Shown piece after piece: positions 6,359 to 13,501 of a stretch of DNA of 22,207 nt. The notes under the pieces are model-generated. The model was not told the DNA's origin. It was given only the letters and a program-made list of their open reading frames with translations, and ran no database searches. Every line of letters begins with the position of its first letter. The stretch's first letter is position 1. Origin of the DNA: JBIOHJ01 sp044448905 (GTDB lineage: Bacteria > Bacteroidota > Bacteroidia > AKYH767-A > OLB10); contig JBIOHJ010000049.1 in assembly GCA_044448905.1 (NCBI GenBank), forward strand, positions 1 through 22,207, written 5' to 3'. The position numbers and the translations under genes are program-made.

Positions 6359-7570
6359 ATGTTAATGAGCGAGCAAACACAAGAAATAATTCAAAAAGAA
6401 TACACGACCTTAAATCTTGGTCCAACTCACCCCGCAACACACGGCATTTTTCAAAATGTGTTAAAGATGGATGGCGAAATTGTTGTGGATGCCGAACAAA
6501 CAATTGGTTACATTCACCGCGCTTTTGAAAAACTTGCGGAACGCAGACCTTTTTACCAGATTACTACTCTCACAGACCGCATGAATTATTGCTCCTCTCC
6601 TATTAATAATATGGGATGGCACATGACTGTAGAGAAACTTGCAGGAATAAAATTACCAAAACGTGTTGAATATTTACGGGTTATTATAATGGAGCTTGCC
6701 CGTATTTCTGACCATCTCATTTGCAATTCTGTAATTGGTGTTGATAGTGGAGCCATGACAGGTTTTCTTTATGTGTTCCAATACCGCGAACATATTTATG
6801 AAATTTACGAAGAGATTTGTGGAGCGCGTTTGACAACAAATATTGGTCGCATCGGGGGATTGGAAAGAGATTTTAATCAAACAGCATGGTTGAAACTTGA
6901 AAAACTTTTAAGAGAATTACCCAAAGGATTAAAAGAATTTGAAAACCTTTTGGTTCGGAACAGAATATTTATGGACAGGACAATTGCGTGCGGACCTATT
7001 AGCGCTGAACGTGCATTAGCTTATGGTTTTACCGGGCCTAACCTACGCGCTGCCGGAGTTGACTACGATGTGCGCGTAATGAATCCATATTCTTCTTATG
7101 AAGATTTTGATTTTGTAATTCCTGTCGGTACTAATGGTGATACATACGACCGTTTCATGGTTCGCGAAAAAGAAATGTGGGAAAGTATTTACATTATAAA
7201 GCAAGCCATTCAAAAATTAGATGAACTCGAAGATAAAACTTCTTTCCATGCAGATGTCCCGGAATTTTATCTGCCGCCTAAAGAAGAAGTGTACAATACT
7301 ATGGAGGCACTCATCTGGCATTTCAAAATTGTAATGGGTGAAACGGATGTTCCTAAAGGAGAAGTGTATCATTGTGTAGAAGGAGGAAATGGCGAATTGG
7401 GATTTTATCTGGTGAGTGATGGCGGAAGAACACCTTACCGTTTACATTTTCGAAGACCTTGTTTCATTTACTACCAGGCTTATTCTGAAATGACAAAAGG
7501 CGGAATGTTGAGTGATGCAATTCTAACCTTAAGTTCTATGAATGTAATTGCGGGAGAATTGGATGCATAA
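6359..7570 (+). CDS. nuoD: NADH-quinone oxidoreductase subunit D
   Basis: NuoD (49-kDa type, up to 403 residues) forms the quinone-reduction cavity with NuoB. G-P-T-H-P-A-T-H-G at 21-29 supplies the conserved loop histidines, and D-R-M-N-Y-C-S-S (73-80) supplies the tyrosine that contacts the quinone head group (Tyr77). The C-terminal block G-E-L-G-F-Y-L-V-S-D-G is also present. Two starts are possible: ATG at 6359 or ATG at 6365 (M-S-E-Q). The sequence does not decide between them. It sits 9 nt downstream of nuoC and 10 nt upstream of nuoE. Confidence 0.97.
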   Translation: MLMSEQTQEIIQKEYTTLNLGPTHPATHGIFQNVLKMDGEIVVDAEQTIGYIHRAFEKLAERRPFYQITTLTDRMNYCSSPINNMGWHMTVEKLAGIKLPKRVEYLRVIIMELARISDHLICNSVIGVDSGAMTGFLYVFQYREHIYEIYEEICGARLTTNIGRIGGLERDFNQTAWLKLEKLLRELPKGLKEFENLLVRNRIFMDRTIACGPISAERALAYGFTGPNLRAAGVDYDVRVMNPYSSYEDFDFVIPVGTNGDTYDRFMVREKEMWESIYIIKQAIQKLDELEDKTSFHADVPEFYLPPKEEVYNTMEALIWHFKIVMGETDVPKGEVYHCVEGGNGELGFYLVSDGGRTPYRLHFRRPCFIYYQAYSEMTKGGMLSDAILTLSSMNVIAGELDA

Positions 7571-7580
7571 TAAATTTTGA

Positions 7581-8123
7581 ATGGAAAACGGAAAAGAAAT
7601 AAAATTTTCAGATGATGCATTAGCGTTAGTGAACAAAATCATGAAACGTTATCCGGAAGGAAAACAAAAATCCGCCATTCTTCCTGTATTGCATATTGCG
7701 CAAACGGAATTTGACGGATGGCTTTCTGCTCCTGTTATGGATTACATTGCCTCTATACTAAAAATTCAATCCATTGAAGTTTATGAAGTGGCTTCATTTT
7801 ATTCCATGTTTAATTTAAAACCGGTTGGCAAATGTGTGATTGAAGTTTGCAGAACCGGACCATGTTGGCTGATGGGTGCAGAAGACATTGTGAAATACAT
7901 TGAAAATAAGTTAGGAATAAAAGAAGGACAAACTACTTCAGACGGAATTTTCACTCTAAAAACAGTTGAATGTCTTGCGTCTTGCGGCACTGCTCCAATG
8001 ATGCAAATCGGTGAAAAATATCATGAGAATCTGACTTGTGAAAATGTAGATACAATATTGAGTGATTATAAAAACAAAGGTGAGAGGATGACACATTGGG
8101 AAAAAGAAAAGATTAAAGTGTAA
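7581..8123 (+). CDS. nuoE: NADH-quinone oxidoreductase subunit E
   Basis: NuoE (24-kDa type, 180 residues) is a thioredoxin-like [2Fe-2S] protein that holds cluster N1a in the NADH-oxidising tip. The ligands are spaced C-x4-C (Cys90, Cys95: C-R-T-G-P-C) and C-x3-C (Cys131, Cys135: E-C-L-A-S-C-G). A helical N-terminal domain (Y-P-E-G-K-Q-K-S-A-I-L-P-V-L) precedes it, as usual. It ends 5 nt before nuoF, its direct partner. Confidence 0.96.
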   Translation: MENGKEIKFSDDALALVNKIMKRYPEGKQKSAILPVLHIAQTEFDGWLSAPVMDYIASILKIQSIEVYEVASFYSMFNLKPVGKCVIEVCRTGPCWLMGAEDIVKYIENKLGIKEGQTTSDGIFTLKTVECLASCGTAPMMQIGEKYHENLTCENVDTILSDYKNKGERMTHWEKEKIKV

Positions 8124-8128
8124 GAAAA

Positions 8129-9472
8129 ATGGGAAGACAAATTCTTTTGAAAAATATTTCTGTCTCCGGAATTAACACCTATTCTGTTTATCGTGAGTAT
8201 GGTGGCTATGCTTCAGTTGAAAAAGCACTAAAAACTATGACTCCTGATGCGGTTACTGAAGAAGTAAAAAAGTCAGGATTGCGTGGACGTGGTGGTGCAG
8301 GATTTCCCACAGGGTTAAAATGGAGTTTTCTTGCAAAACCTCCGGGTGTTCCACGCTACCTTCTTTGCAATGCAGATGAAAGCGAACCGGGAACTTTTAA
8401 AGACCGTTACCTGATGGAACGAATTCCGCATTTATTAATTGAGGGGATGATTACATCGAGTTACGCGTTAGGCTGCAATGCTTCTTACATATATATAAGA
8501 GGAGAAATGATGTATGCGTTTCATATTTTGCAAAAGGCAATTGATGAAGCATACGAAAATGGCTGGCTCGGAAAAAATATTTTAGGAACTGATTACTCAC
8601 TTGATTTATATGTGCATCCCGGTGCGGGCGCATACATTTGCGGAGAAGAAACAGGATTGATTGAATCACTTGAAGGCAAAAGAGGAAATCCAAGAATCAA
8701 ACCGCCATTCCCTGCTGTGAAAGGAGTTTGGGATTGTCCGACAATTGTAAATAATGTTGAAACGATTGCAGCCGTTGTTCCCATTATAAATGATGGCGGT
8801 GATGAATATGCAAAAATCGGGATAGGAAAATCTACAGGAACAAAATTAATTTCTGCCGGAGGACATATTAATAAACCCGGAGTTTATGAAATTGAATTAG
8901 GAGTTCCTGTAGAAGAATTTATTTATTCAGAAAATTATTGCGGAGGAATTCGCAACGGAAAAAAAATGAAAGCAGTTGTTGCAGGCGGTTCTTCTGTACC
9001 GATTTTACCTACTGAACTAATTTTAAAAACTGCCAAAGGTGAACCTCGATTAATGACTTACGAATCGCTAAGCGATGGAGGATTTCAAACCGGAACCATG
9101 TTAGGCAGCGGAGGATTTATTGTGATGGATGAAGACACCAGCATTGTAAAAAATCTATGGAACTTCACGCGTTTTTATCATCATGAAAGCTGCGGACAAT
9201 GTTCACCTTGCAGAGAAGGAACAGGATGGATGGAAAAAATTCTGCACAAAATTCTTGACGGACACGGAACAATAAGTGACATTGATTTATTGTGGGATTT
9301 ACAAAGCAAGATTGAAGGAAAAACAATTTGCCCGCTTGGCGAAGCTGCTGCCTGGCCTGTGGCAGCTGCCATCCGTCATTTCAGAAGTGAGTTTGAAGAA
9401 TATGTAAAAAATCCTTCTGCAATAAAAGATGTGAAACATTATTTTAGAGTTAATCAGCTTCAGGAAGCATAG
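8129..9472 (+). CDS. nuoF: NADH-quinone oxidoreductase subunit F
   Basis: NuoF (51-kDa type, 447 residues) binds NADH and FMN and carries cluster N3, so it is the electron entry point. G-R-G-G-A-G-F-P-T-G-L-K-W (53-65) is the glycine-rich NADH/FMN loop. G-A-G-A-Y-I-C-G-E-E-T (165-175) and G-N-P-R (186-189) belong to the flavin site. N3 ligands are Cys355, Cys358, Cys361 (C-G-Q-C-S-P-C) and Cys401. It follows nuoE by 5 nt. Its stop at 9470-9472 is followed by 488 nt before nuoG, far more than any other spacing here, because of the inserted four-helix-bundle gene. Confidence 0.97.
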   Translation: MGRQILLKNISVSGINTYSVYREYGGYASVEKALKTMTPDAVTEEVKKSGLRGRGGAGFPTGLKWSFLAKPPGVPRYLLCNADESEPGTFKDRYLMERIPHLLIEGMITSSYALGCNASYIYIRGEMMYAFHILQKAIDEAYENGWLGKNILGTDYSLDLYVHPGAGAYICGEETGLIESLEGKRGNPRIKPPFPAVKGVWDCPTIVNNVETIAAVVPIINDGGDEYAKIGIGKSTGTKLISAGGHINKPGVYEIELGVPVEEFIYSENYCGGIRNGKKMKAVVAGGSSVPILPTELILKTAKGEPRLMTYESLSDGGFQTGTMLGSGGFIVMDEDTSIVKNLWNFTRFYHHESCGQCSPCREGTGWMEKILHKILDGHGTISDIDLLWDLQSKIEGKTICPLGEAAAWPVAAAIRHFRSEFEEYVKNPSAIKDVKHYFRVNQLQEA

Positions 9473-9483
9473 TTTTGAAAGTC

Positions 9484-9953
9484 AAAAGAGAGCAAAGTCA
9501 AAAGTCAAAAAAAAAGTAATTTAATAAACAGAACTGTGCCATATGAAGATATAAAAATCAGAACCCAGAGATTTGCTGTCGAAGTTATCCGGTTGAGCAG
9601 GGAGTTTAAAAAAAATAAAGTGGATTTTGCGTTAGTTGACCAGTTCCTGAGAAGCGGAACTTCCATAGGAGCTAATGTAAGAGAAGCTAAAGCAAGCAGT
9701 ACGAAAAAGGAATTAATCAGATTCTATGAAATAGCCCTGCGTTCTGCAAATGAAACAGAATATTGGATTGAAGTGATTGAAGAAGGATATGAACTTAAAA
9801 TTGAAAAGAATAAAATTATAAAAGCAGAATTAGTTGAAATTTCGAATGTAATTGGAAAAATAATAATTAACCTTAAACGATAGAACAAAAGAAATAAAAT
9901 CAAAAGTTGAATGGTTTATTTTTGACTTTTGACTTTATTCTCTTACTCTCTTT
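9484..9953. mobile_element. IVS-like element: inverted repeats around a four-helix-bundle gene
   Basis: The perfect 18-bp inverted repeat AAAGTCAAAAGTCAAAAA (9494-9511) and its complement (9919-9936) enclose the gene at 9536-9883. A second pairing, AAAGAGAG (9485-9492) with CTCTCTTT (9946-9953), lies outside it across an asymmetric bulge. In RNA this could form a long stem closing a loop of about 407 nt. Four-helix-bundle proteins of this family are known from intervening sequences of bacterial 23S rRNA that also sit in inverted-repeat stems. Calling this a mobile element is inference from that parallel and from its placement inside an otherwise compact operon. Confidence 0.55.
9536..9883 (+). 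CDS. four helix bundle protein (23S rRNA IVS / S23 type)
   Basis: This 115-residue, all-helical protein matches the small four-helix-bundle family first seen in 23S rRNA intervening sequences and related to Avd of diversity-generating retroelements. Diagnostic segments are Y-E-D-I-K-I at the start, F-L-R-S-G-T-S-I-G-A-N-V-R-E-A in the second helix, and F-Y-E-I-A-L-R-S-A-N-E-T-E-Y-W in the third. The start is GTG at 9536, and no ATG is available in frame near it. The protein forms oligomers and binds nucleic acid in studied relatives. It is not a complex I subunit, yet it lies between nuoF and nuoG in the same direction, between perfect inverted repeats. It would be cotranscribed with nuo. No reverse transcriptase or template repeat is present, so a DGR is not supported. 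Confidence 0.85.
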   Translation: MPYEDIKIRTQRFAVEVIRLSREFKKNKVDFALVDQFLRSGTSIGANVREAKASSTKKELIRFYEIALRSANETEYWIEVIEEGYELKIEKNKIIKAELVEISNVIGKIIINLKR

Positions 9954-9960
9954 AACTAAG

Positions 9961-10938
9961 ATGCCTAAAGTTACCATAGACGGTCATACGATAGAAGTTC
10001 CTGAAGGAACAACAATACTAAATGCAGCACGCATGATTGGTGGAGAAATTGTTCCTCCTGCAATGTGTTATTATTCAAAACTAAAAACGAGTGGTGGCTA
10101 TTGCCGCACGTGCATTGTAAATGTTACAAAAGGTTCTGAAAAAGACCCGCGACCGATGCCTAAGCCGGTTGCATCATGCCGTCAGCCTGTGATGGATGGA
10201 ATGGAAGTAAAAAATATTACATCGCCTGAATTGCTTGAGGCACGTGCAGGTGTGGTTGAATTTTTATTAATCAATCATCCGCTCGATTGTCCAATTTGCG
10301 ATCAGGCTGGTGAATGTGATTTGCAGGATTTGGCTTACGAACATGGCGCTGCAAAAACACGTTATGATTTTAAAAGAAGAGAATTTGAAAAAATTGACAT
10401 CGGTGATAAAATAAAATTGCACATGACGAGATGCATTTTATGTTATCGTTGTGTGAAAGTTGCAGAGCAATTGTGCCCCGGTCGTGTACATGGTGTAATT
10501 AATCGCGGAGATGTTTCTGAAATTTCCACTTACATTCAAAATGCTGTTGACAATGAAATGTCAGGCAACATGATTGATGTTTGCCCTGTTGGTGCATTAA
10601 CGGACAGAACTTTCCGATTCAAGTCCAGGGTGTGGTTTACAAAACCGATGGATGCACATCGCAAATGCGAAAAGTGTTGCGGTAAAGTTGCGTTGTGGAT
10701 GAGTGGAGAAGAAATTTATCGCGTCACAGGACGAAAAGATAAATACGGGGAAGTGGAAGATTGGATTTGCAATGAATGTCGTTTTGAAAAGAAAGAAAAA
10801 ATTGATTGGACTATTGAAGGGCCAAGGCATATAGACAGGCACTCAGTCATTTCGCAAAATCATTATGAGCAATTGAAGCAATTGAAAATTGATATTTCAA
10901 AACAAAAATTATTATTGGAGAAAGCGCATAACGATTAA
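9961..10938 (+). CDS. nuoG: NADH-quinone oxidoreductase subunit G, short form
   Basis: NuoG (75-kDa type) relays electrons through several clusters. I chose ATG at 9961 (M-P-K-V-T-I-D-G-H), giving 325 residues. The frame extends upstream to a TTG at 9907, but that part runs through the inverted repeat. N1b ligands are Cys36, Cys48, Cys51 and Cys73. N5 ligands are His106, Cys110, Cys113 and Cys119. N4 ligands are Cys158, Cys161, Cys164 and Cys208. A further C-x2-C pair at 236/239 and another at 270/273 begin the molybdopterin-type domain, which then stops. The large C-terminal domain of enterobacterial NuoG (about 900 residues in total) is absent. I believe short forms are usual in Bacteroidota. 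The tail (about 290-325) is charged and helical. Confidence 0.92.
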   Translation: MPKVTIDGHTIEVPEGTTILNAARMIGGEIVPPAMCYYSKLKTSGGYCRTCIVNVTKGSEKDPRPMPKPVASCRQPVMDGMEVKNITSPELLEARAGVVEFLLINHPLDCPICDQAGECDLQDLAYEHGAAKTRYDFKRREFEKIDIGDKIKLHMTRCILCYRCVKVAEQLCPGRVHGVINRGDVSEISTYIQNAVDNEMSGNMIDVCPVGALTDRTFRFKSRVWFTKPMDAHRKCEKCCGKVALWMSGEEIYRVTGRKDKYGEVEDWICNECRFEKKEKIDWTIEGPRHIDRHSVISQNHYEQLKQLKIDISKQKLLLEKAHND

Positions 10939-10945
10939 TTATAGC

Positions 10946-10990
10946 CACAGATTTCACTGATTTTCACAAATTGAATCAGTGAAATCTGTG
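10946..10990. repeat. perfect 17-bp hairpin between nuoG and nuoH
   Basis: CACAGATTTCACTGATT (10946-10962) and AATCAGTGAAATCTGTG (10974-10990) are exact reverse complements around an 11-nt loop. The structure nearly fills the 68-nt gap. It lacks a T-tract, so read-through is expected. It may act as an mRNA processing or stability element, or be a dispersed palindromic repeat. CACAGATT recurs before nuoM. Confidence 0.75.
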
Positions 10991-11006
10991 CAATCAGTAG
11001 CAAAAA

Positions 11007-12047
11007 ATGAACACAACCGAACTTATCATAAAATTAATTTTAGTTGTTTCGATATTTTCTATATCGCTGTTGATTGCCATGTATTCAACCTATGCCGAAA
11101 GAAAAGTTGCTGCGTTTTTGCAGGACAGATTAGGCCCTAATCGTGCAGGCCCTTTCGGAATTTTGCAGCCCGTTGCCGATGGAGTAAAGATGTTTATGAA
11201 AGAAGAAATCATTCCGGCTAATGCGGATAAGTTTCTTTTCATACTCGGTCCCTGTGTGACAATGCTTACAGCATGTATGACAGCAGTAGTAATTCCATGG
11301 GGAAAAACATTAAGCATTTCCGGGAATGAGTTTGCATTGCAGATTACTGATGTCAATATCGGCATACTTTATATTTTCGGAGTAGTGTCAATCGGTGTGT
11401 ACGGAATTATGATCGGGGGCTGGGCATCCAATAATAAATATTCATTGCTTGGTTCTTTACGTGCATCAGCTCAAATGGTGAGCTACGAGCTTTCAATGGG
11501 AATGTCCATTATTGCCTTAGTGATGATGACAGGAACATTAAGCATCCGCGAAATTGTTGAACAGCAACATGGCTGGCATTGGAATGTTTTATATCAGCCG
11601 CTCGGATGTTTGTTGTTTATCATTTGCGCATTTGCCGAATGTAACCGCACACCTTTTGATTTGCCTGAATGCGAAACAGAATTAGTTGGAGGATATCACA
11701 CGGAATATTCAAGCATGAAACTCGGCTTTTATTTATTTGCCGAATACATCAACATGTTTATTTCATCGGCAGTAATTTCAAGCTTGTTTTTTGGCGGATA
11801 TAATTTTCCGTTTGTAGAATCGCTTGGCTTATCACAAAATGCAACCGCATTAATCGGGACAGGAATATTCTTCGGAAAAATATTCTTCTTCATATTCTTC
11901 TTTATGTGGATTCGTTGGACAATTCCGCGTTTCCGCTACGACCAGCTAATGCATCTCGGGTGGAGAATATTAATCCCTATATCAATATTAAATGTTCTTG
12001 CAACAGGAATTATAACATTATGGAAAAACGGATTATTACATTGGTAA
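11007..12047 (+). CDS. nuoH: NADH-quinone oxidoreductase subunit H
   Basis: NuoH (ND1 type, 346 residues) is the membrane subunit that closes the quinone chamber, with about eight transmembrane helices. The signature loop A-E-R-K-V-A-A-F-L-Q-D-R-L-G-P-N-R-A-G-P starts at residue 30, and L-Q-P-V-A-D-G-V-K follows. The second conserved acidic loop, A-E-C-N-R-T-P-F-D-L-P-E-C-E-T-E-L, lies near 210. The length is normal for the family. It follows the 17-bp hairpin and precedes nuoI by 19 nt. Confidence 0.96.
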   Translation: MNTTELIIKLILVVSIFSISLLIAMYSTYAERKVAAFLQDRLGPNRAGPFGILQPVADGVKMFMKEEIIPANADKFLFILGPCVTMLTACMTAVVIPWGKTLSISGNEFALQITDVNIGILYIFGVVSIGVYGIMIGGWASNNKYSLLGSLRASAQMVSYELSMGMSIIALVMMTGTLSIREIVEQQHGWHWNVLYQPLGCLLFIICAFAECNRTPFDLPECETELVGGYHTEYSSMKLGFYLFAEYINMFISSAVISSLFFGGYNFPFVESLGLSQNATALIGTGIFFGKIFFFIFFFMWIRWTIPRFRYDQLMHLGWRILIPISILNVLATGIITLWKNGLLHW

Positions 12048-12066
12048 TTTTAATAAAAGAAAATCT

Positions 12067-12612
12067 GTGGCTATTCAATTAACAAATAGAAGCAAAGTCG
12101 TTGTAAACAAAGAAATGTCTTTTCTCGAAAGGATGTATCTGCCCGCTATTGTTGGAGGGCTGATGATTACTATTCGTCATCTTTTCAAAAAGAAAGTAAC
12201 TATAAATTATCCCGAAGAAAAACGCGAATTCTCATCTGTTTACCGCGGATGGCATGTGTTGAAACGCGATGAAGACGGGAGAGAAAACTGTACTGCCTGC
12301 GGATTGTGTGCGGTCGCTTGTCCTGCCGAAGCCATTACAATGACAGCAGCCGAAAGAAAACCCGGAGAAGAAAATTTATACCGTGAAGAAAAATATGCCT
12401 CGGTTTATGAAATAAATATGCTGCGATGTATTTTCTGCGGATTGTGTGAAGAAGCCTGCCCGAAAGAAGCTATTTTCTTAACCGATCGTACTGTCCCTTC
12501 CGACATGCTCCGCGAAAATTTTATTTTCGGAAAAGATAAATTAACCGAGGGGGTTGAGCCGGAAAAAAGAATTGACATCAGCAAGCGCGCATGGGCGCAT
12601 CGCACAGATTAA
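12067..12612 (+). CDS. nuoI: NADH-quinone oxidoreductase subunit I
   Basis: NuoI (181 residues) is the 8Fe-8S ferredoxin-like subunit with clusters N6a and N6b. The two motifs are C75-T-A-C78-G-L-C81-A-V-A-C85-P and C121-I-F-C124-G-L-C127-E-E-A-C131-P. The amphipathic N-terminal helices (L-T-N-R-S-K, then F-L-E-R-M-Y-L-P-A-I) anchor it to the membrane arm. The start is GTG at 12067, chosen because the N-terminus matches family sequence from there and no ATG is nearby upstream. A 77-nt gap to nuoJ contains two copies of AACCTGAC (12661 and 12680). Confidence 0.95.
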   Translation: MAIQLTNRSKVVVNKEMSFLERMYLPAIVGGLMITIRHLFKKKVTINYPEEKREFSSVYRGWHVLKRDEDGRENCTACGLCAVACPAEAITMTAAERKPGEENLYREEKYASVYEINMLRCIFCGLCEEACPKEAIFLTDRTVPSDMLRENFIFGKDKLTEGVEPEKRIDISKRAWAHRTD

Positions 12613-12689
12613 TTTAATATTTAAAATTTCAGTTAGCATCCATAGATTATTTTACACCGAAACCTGACCTAATTGCTCTAACCTGACGT

Positions 12690-13070
12690 ATGTCGCAATA
12701 CGCTTTCTACCTTCTTTCCGTACTTTCAATTTTCAGCGCTTTGATGGTTGTGTTTTCTGTCAAGCCGGTGCATTCCGTGTTATATCTCATCTTTTGTTTT
12801 TTCACCATAGCCGGACATTACGTTTTACTGAACGCCCAATTTCTTGCCGCGGTTCATGTGATTGTTTATGCTGGTGCAATCATGGTTTTGTTTTTATTTG
12901 TCATCATGCTGTTGAATCTTAATGCAGACATCGAACCTCATAAAACAACGCTTCTTAAAGTCAGTGCCGTAGTTGCCGGTGGATTGTTGTTAATTGTCCT
13001 GGTCAGTTCACTCAAAGGTGCCGAAACAATTCTGCTTAACAATCTGCAGCTTCAGAAATCGGGCTGGTAA
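12690..13070 (+). CDS. nuoJ: NADH-quinone oxidoreductase subunit J, frameshifted
   Basis: NuoJ (ND6 type) is a small membrane subunit with about five helices. The first 126 codons run from ATG 12690 through helices including V-I-V-Y-A-G-A-I-M-V-L-F-L-F-V and end early at TAA 13068-13070. From 13067 the alternative frame gives V-K-N-L-G-K-E-L-Y-T-K-Y-M-L-P-F-E and a final membrane helix ending at 13186, which is the normal NuoJ C-terminus. One base is therefore missing. Adding a G to the GGG at 13061-13063 would give S-G-L-V-K-N-L-G-K and a protein of about 166 residues. Either this is a sequence error or the encoded subunit loses its last helix. Confidence 0.93.
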   Translation: MSQYAFYLLSVLSIFSALMVVFSVKPVHSVLYLIFCFFTIAGHYVLLNAQFLAAVHVIVYAGAIMVLFLFVIMLLNLNADIEPHKTTLLKVSAVVAGGLLLIVLVSSLKGAETILLNNLQLQKSGW

Positions 13071-13186
13071 AAAACCTTGGAAAAGAATTATACACAAAAT
13101 ATATGCTGCCATTTGAAATTTCTGCCTTGTTATTCCTGGTTGCCATGGTGGGAGCAGTTATGTTGGGTAAAAAAGAAATAAAATAA
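13067..13186 (+). pseudogene. nuoJ: out-of-frame C-terminal part of nuoJ
   Basis: These 39 codons continue NuoJ in the frame shifted by one relative to 12690-13070. They read L-P-F-E-I-S-A-L-L-F-L-V-A-M-V-G-A-V-M-L-G-K-K and stop at TAA 13184-13186, one base before the nuoK ATG. The family-specific L-P-F-E helix and the tight link to nuoK show that this is the genuine gene end. A separate ATG at 13103 (M-L-P-F-E) could in theory restart translation. The A-AAA-AAC run at 13069-13075 lies past the stop in the original frame, so it cannot serve as a -1 slippery site. Confidence 0.85.
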
Positions 13187-13187
13187 A

Positions 13188-13487
13188 ATGTCAATCAATA
13201 ACTACCTGTATCTCTCAACTATTCTCTTCACCATTGGTGTAATGGGAGTATTATTCCGCAGAAATGCAATCATCATTTTCATGTGCATCGAACTCATGTT
13301 AAATGCCGTGAATATATTAATGGTTGCATTTTCCGTGCAACATGGCGACAGTGGCGGGCAGGTATTTGTTTTTTTTATCATGGCAGTTGCTGCCGCTGAA
13401 GTTGCTGTTGGCCTGGCAATTCTTGTAATGATTTACAGAAATATAAAATCGGTTGATATTAATGTATTGAATAAGTTAAAATGGTAA
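13188..13487 (+). CDS. nuoK: NADH-quinone oxidoreductase subunit K
   Basis: NuoK (ND4L type, 99 residues) has three membrane helices and carries two buried glutamates of the proton path. Glu35 lies in M-C-I-E-L-M-L-N-A-V-N and Glu71 in A-A-A-E-V-A-V-G-L-A, equivalent to Glu36 and Glu72 of E. coli. Its ATG begins one base after the nuoJ stop. The gap to the nuoL GTG is 14 nt. Confidence 0.96.
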   Translation: MSINNYLYLSTILFTIGVMGVLFRRNAIIIFMCIELMLNAVNILMVAFSVQHGDSGGQVFVFFIMAVAAAEVAVGLAILVMIYRNIKSVDINVLNKLKW

Positions 13488-13501
13488 AGAGACTTTAACC
13501 T

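Noticed and set aside
9536..9883. Diversity-generating retroelement (Avd-like protein)
   Set aside because: No reverse transcriptase, template repeat or variable repeat is visible nearby. The protein fits the wider four-helix-bundle family.
9907..9960. Upstream TTG start for nuoG adding 18 residues
   Set aside because: The extension runs through the right inverted repeat, and M-P-K-V-T at 9961 matches the natural start of the ferredoxin-like domain.
13067..13075. Programmed -1 frameshift in nuoJ at A-AAA-AAC
   Set aside because: The heptamer lies after the stop codon in the frame being read, so a ribosome would not reach it. A one-base loss at GGG is simpler.
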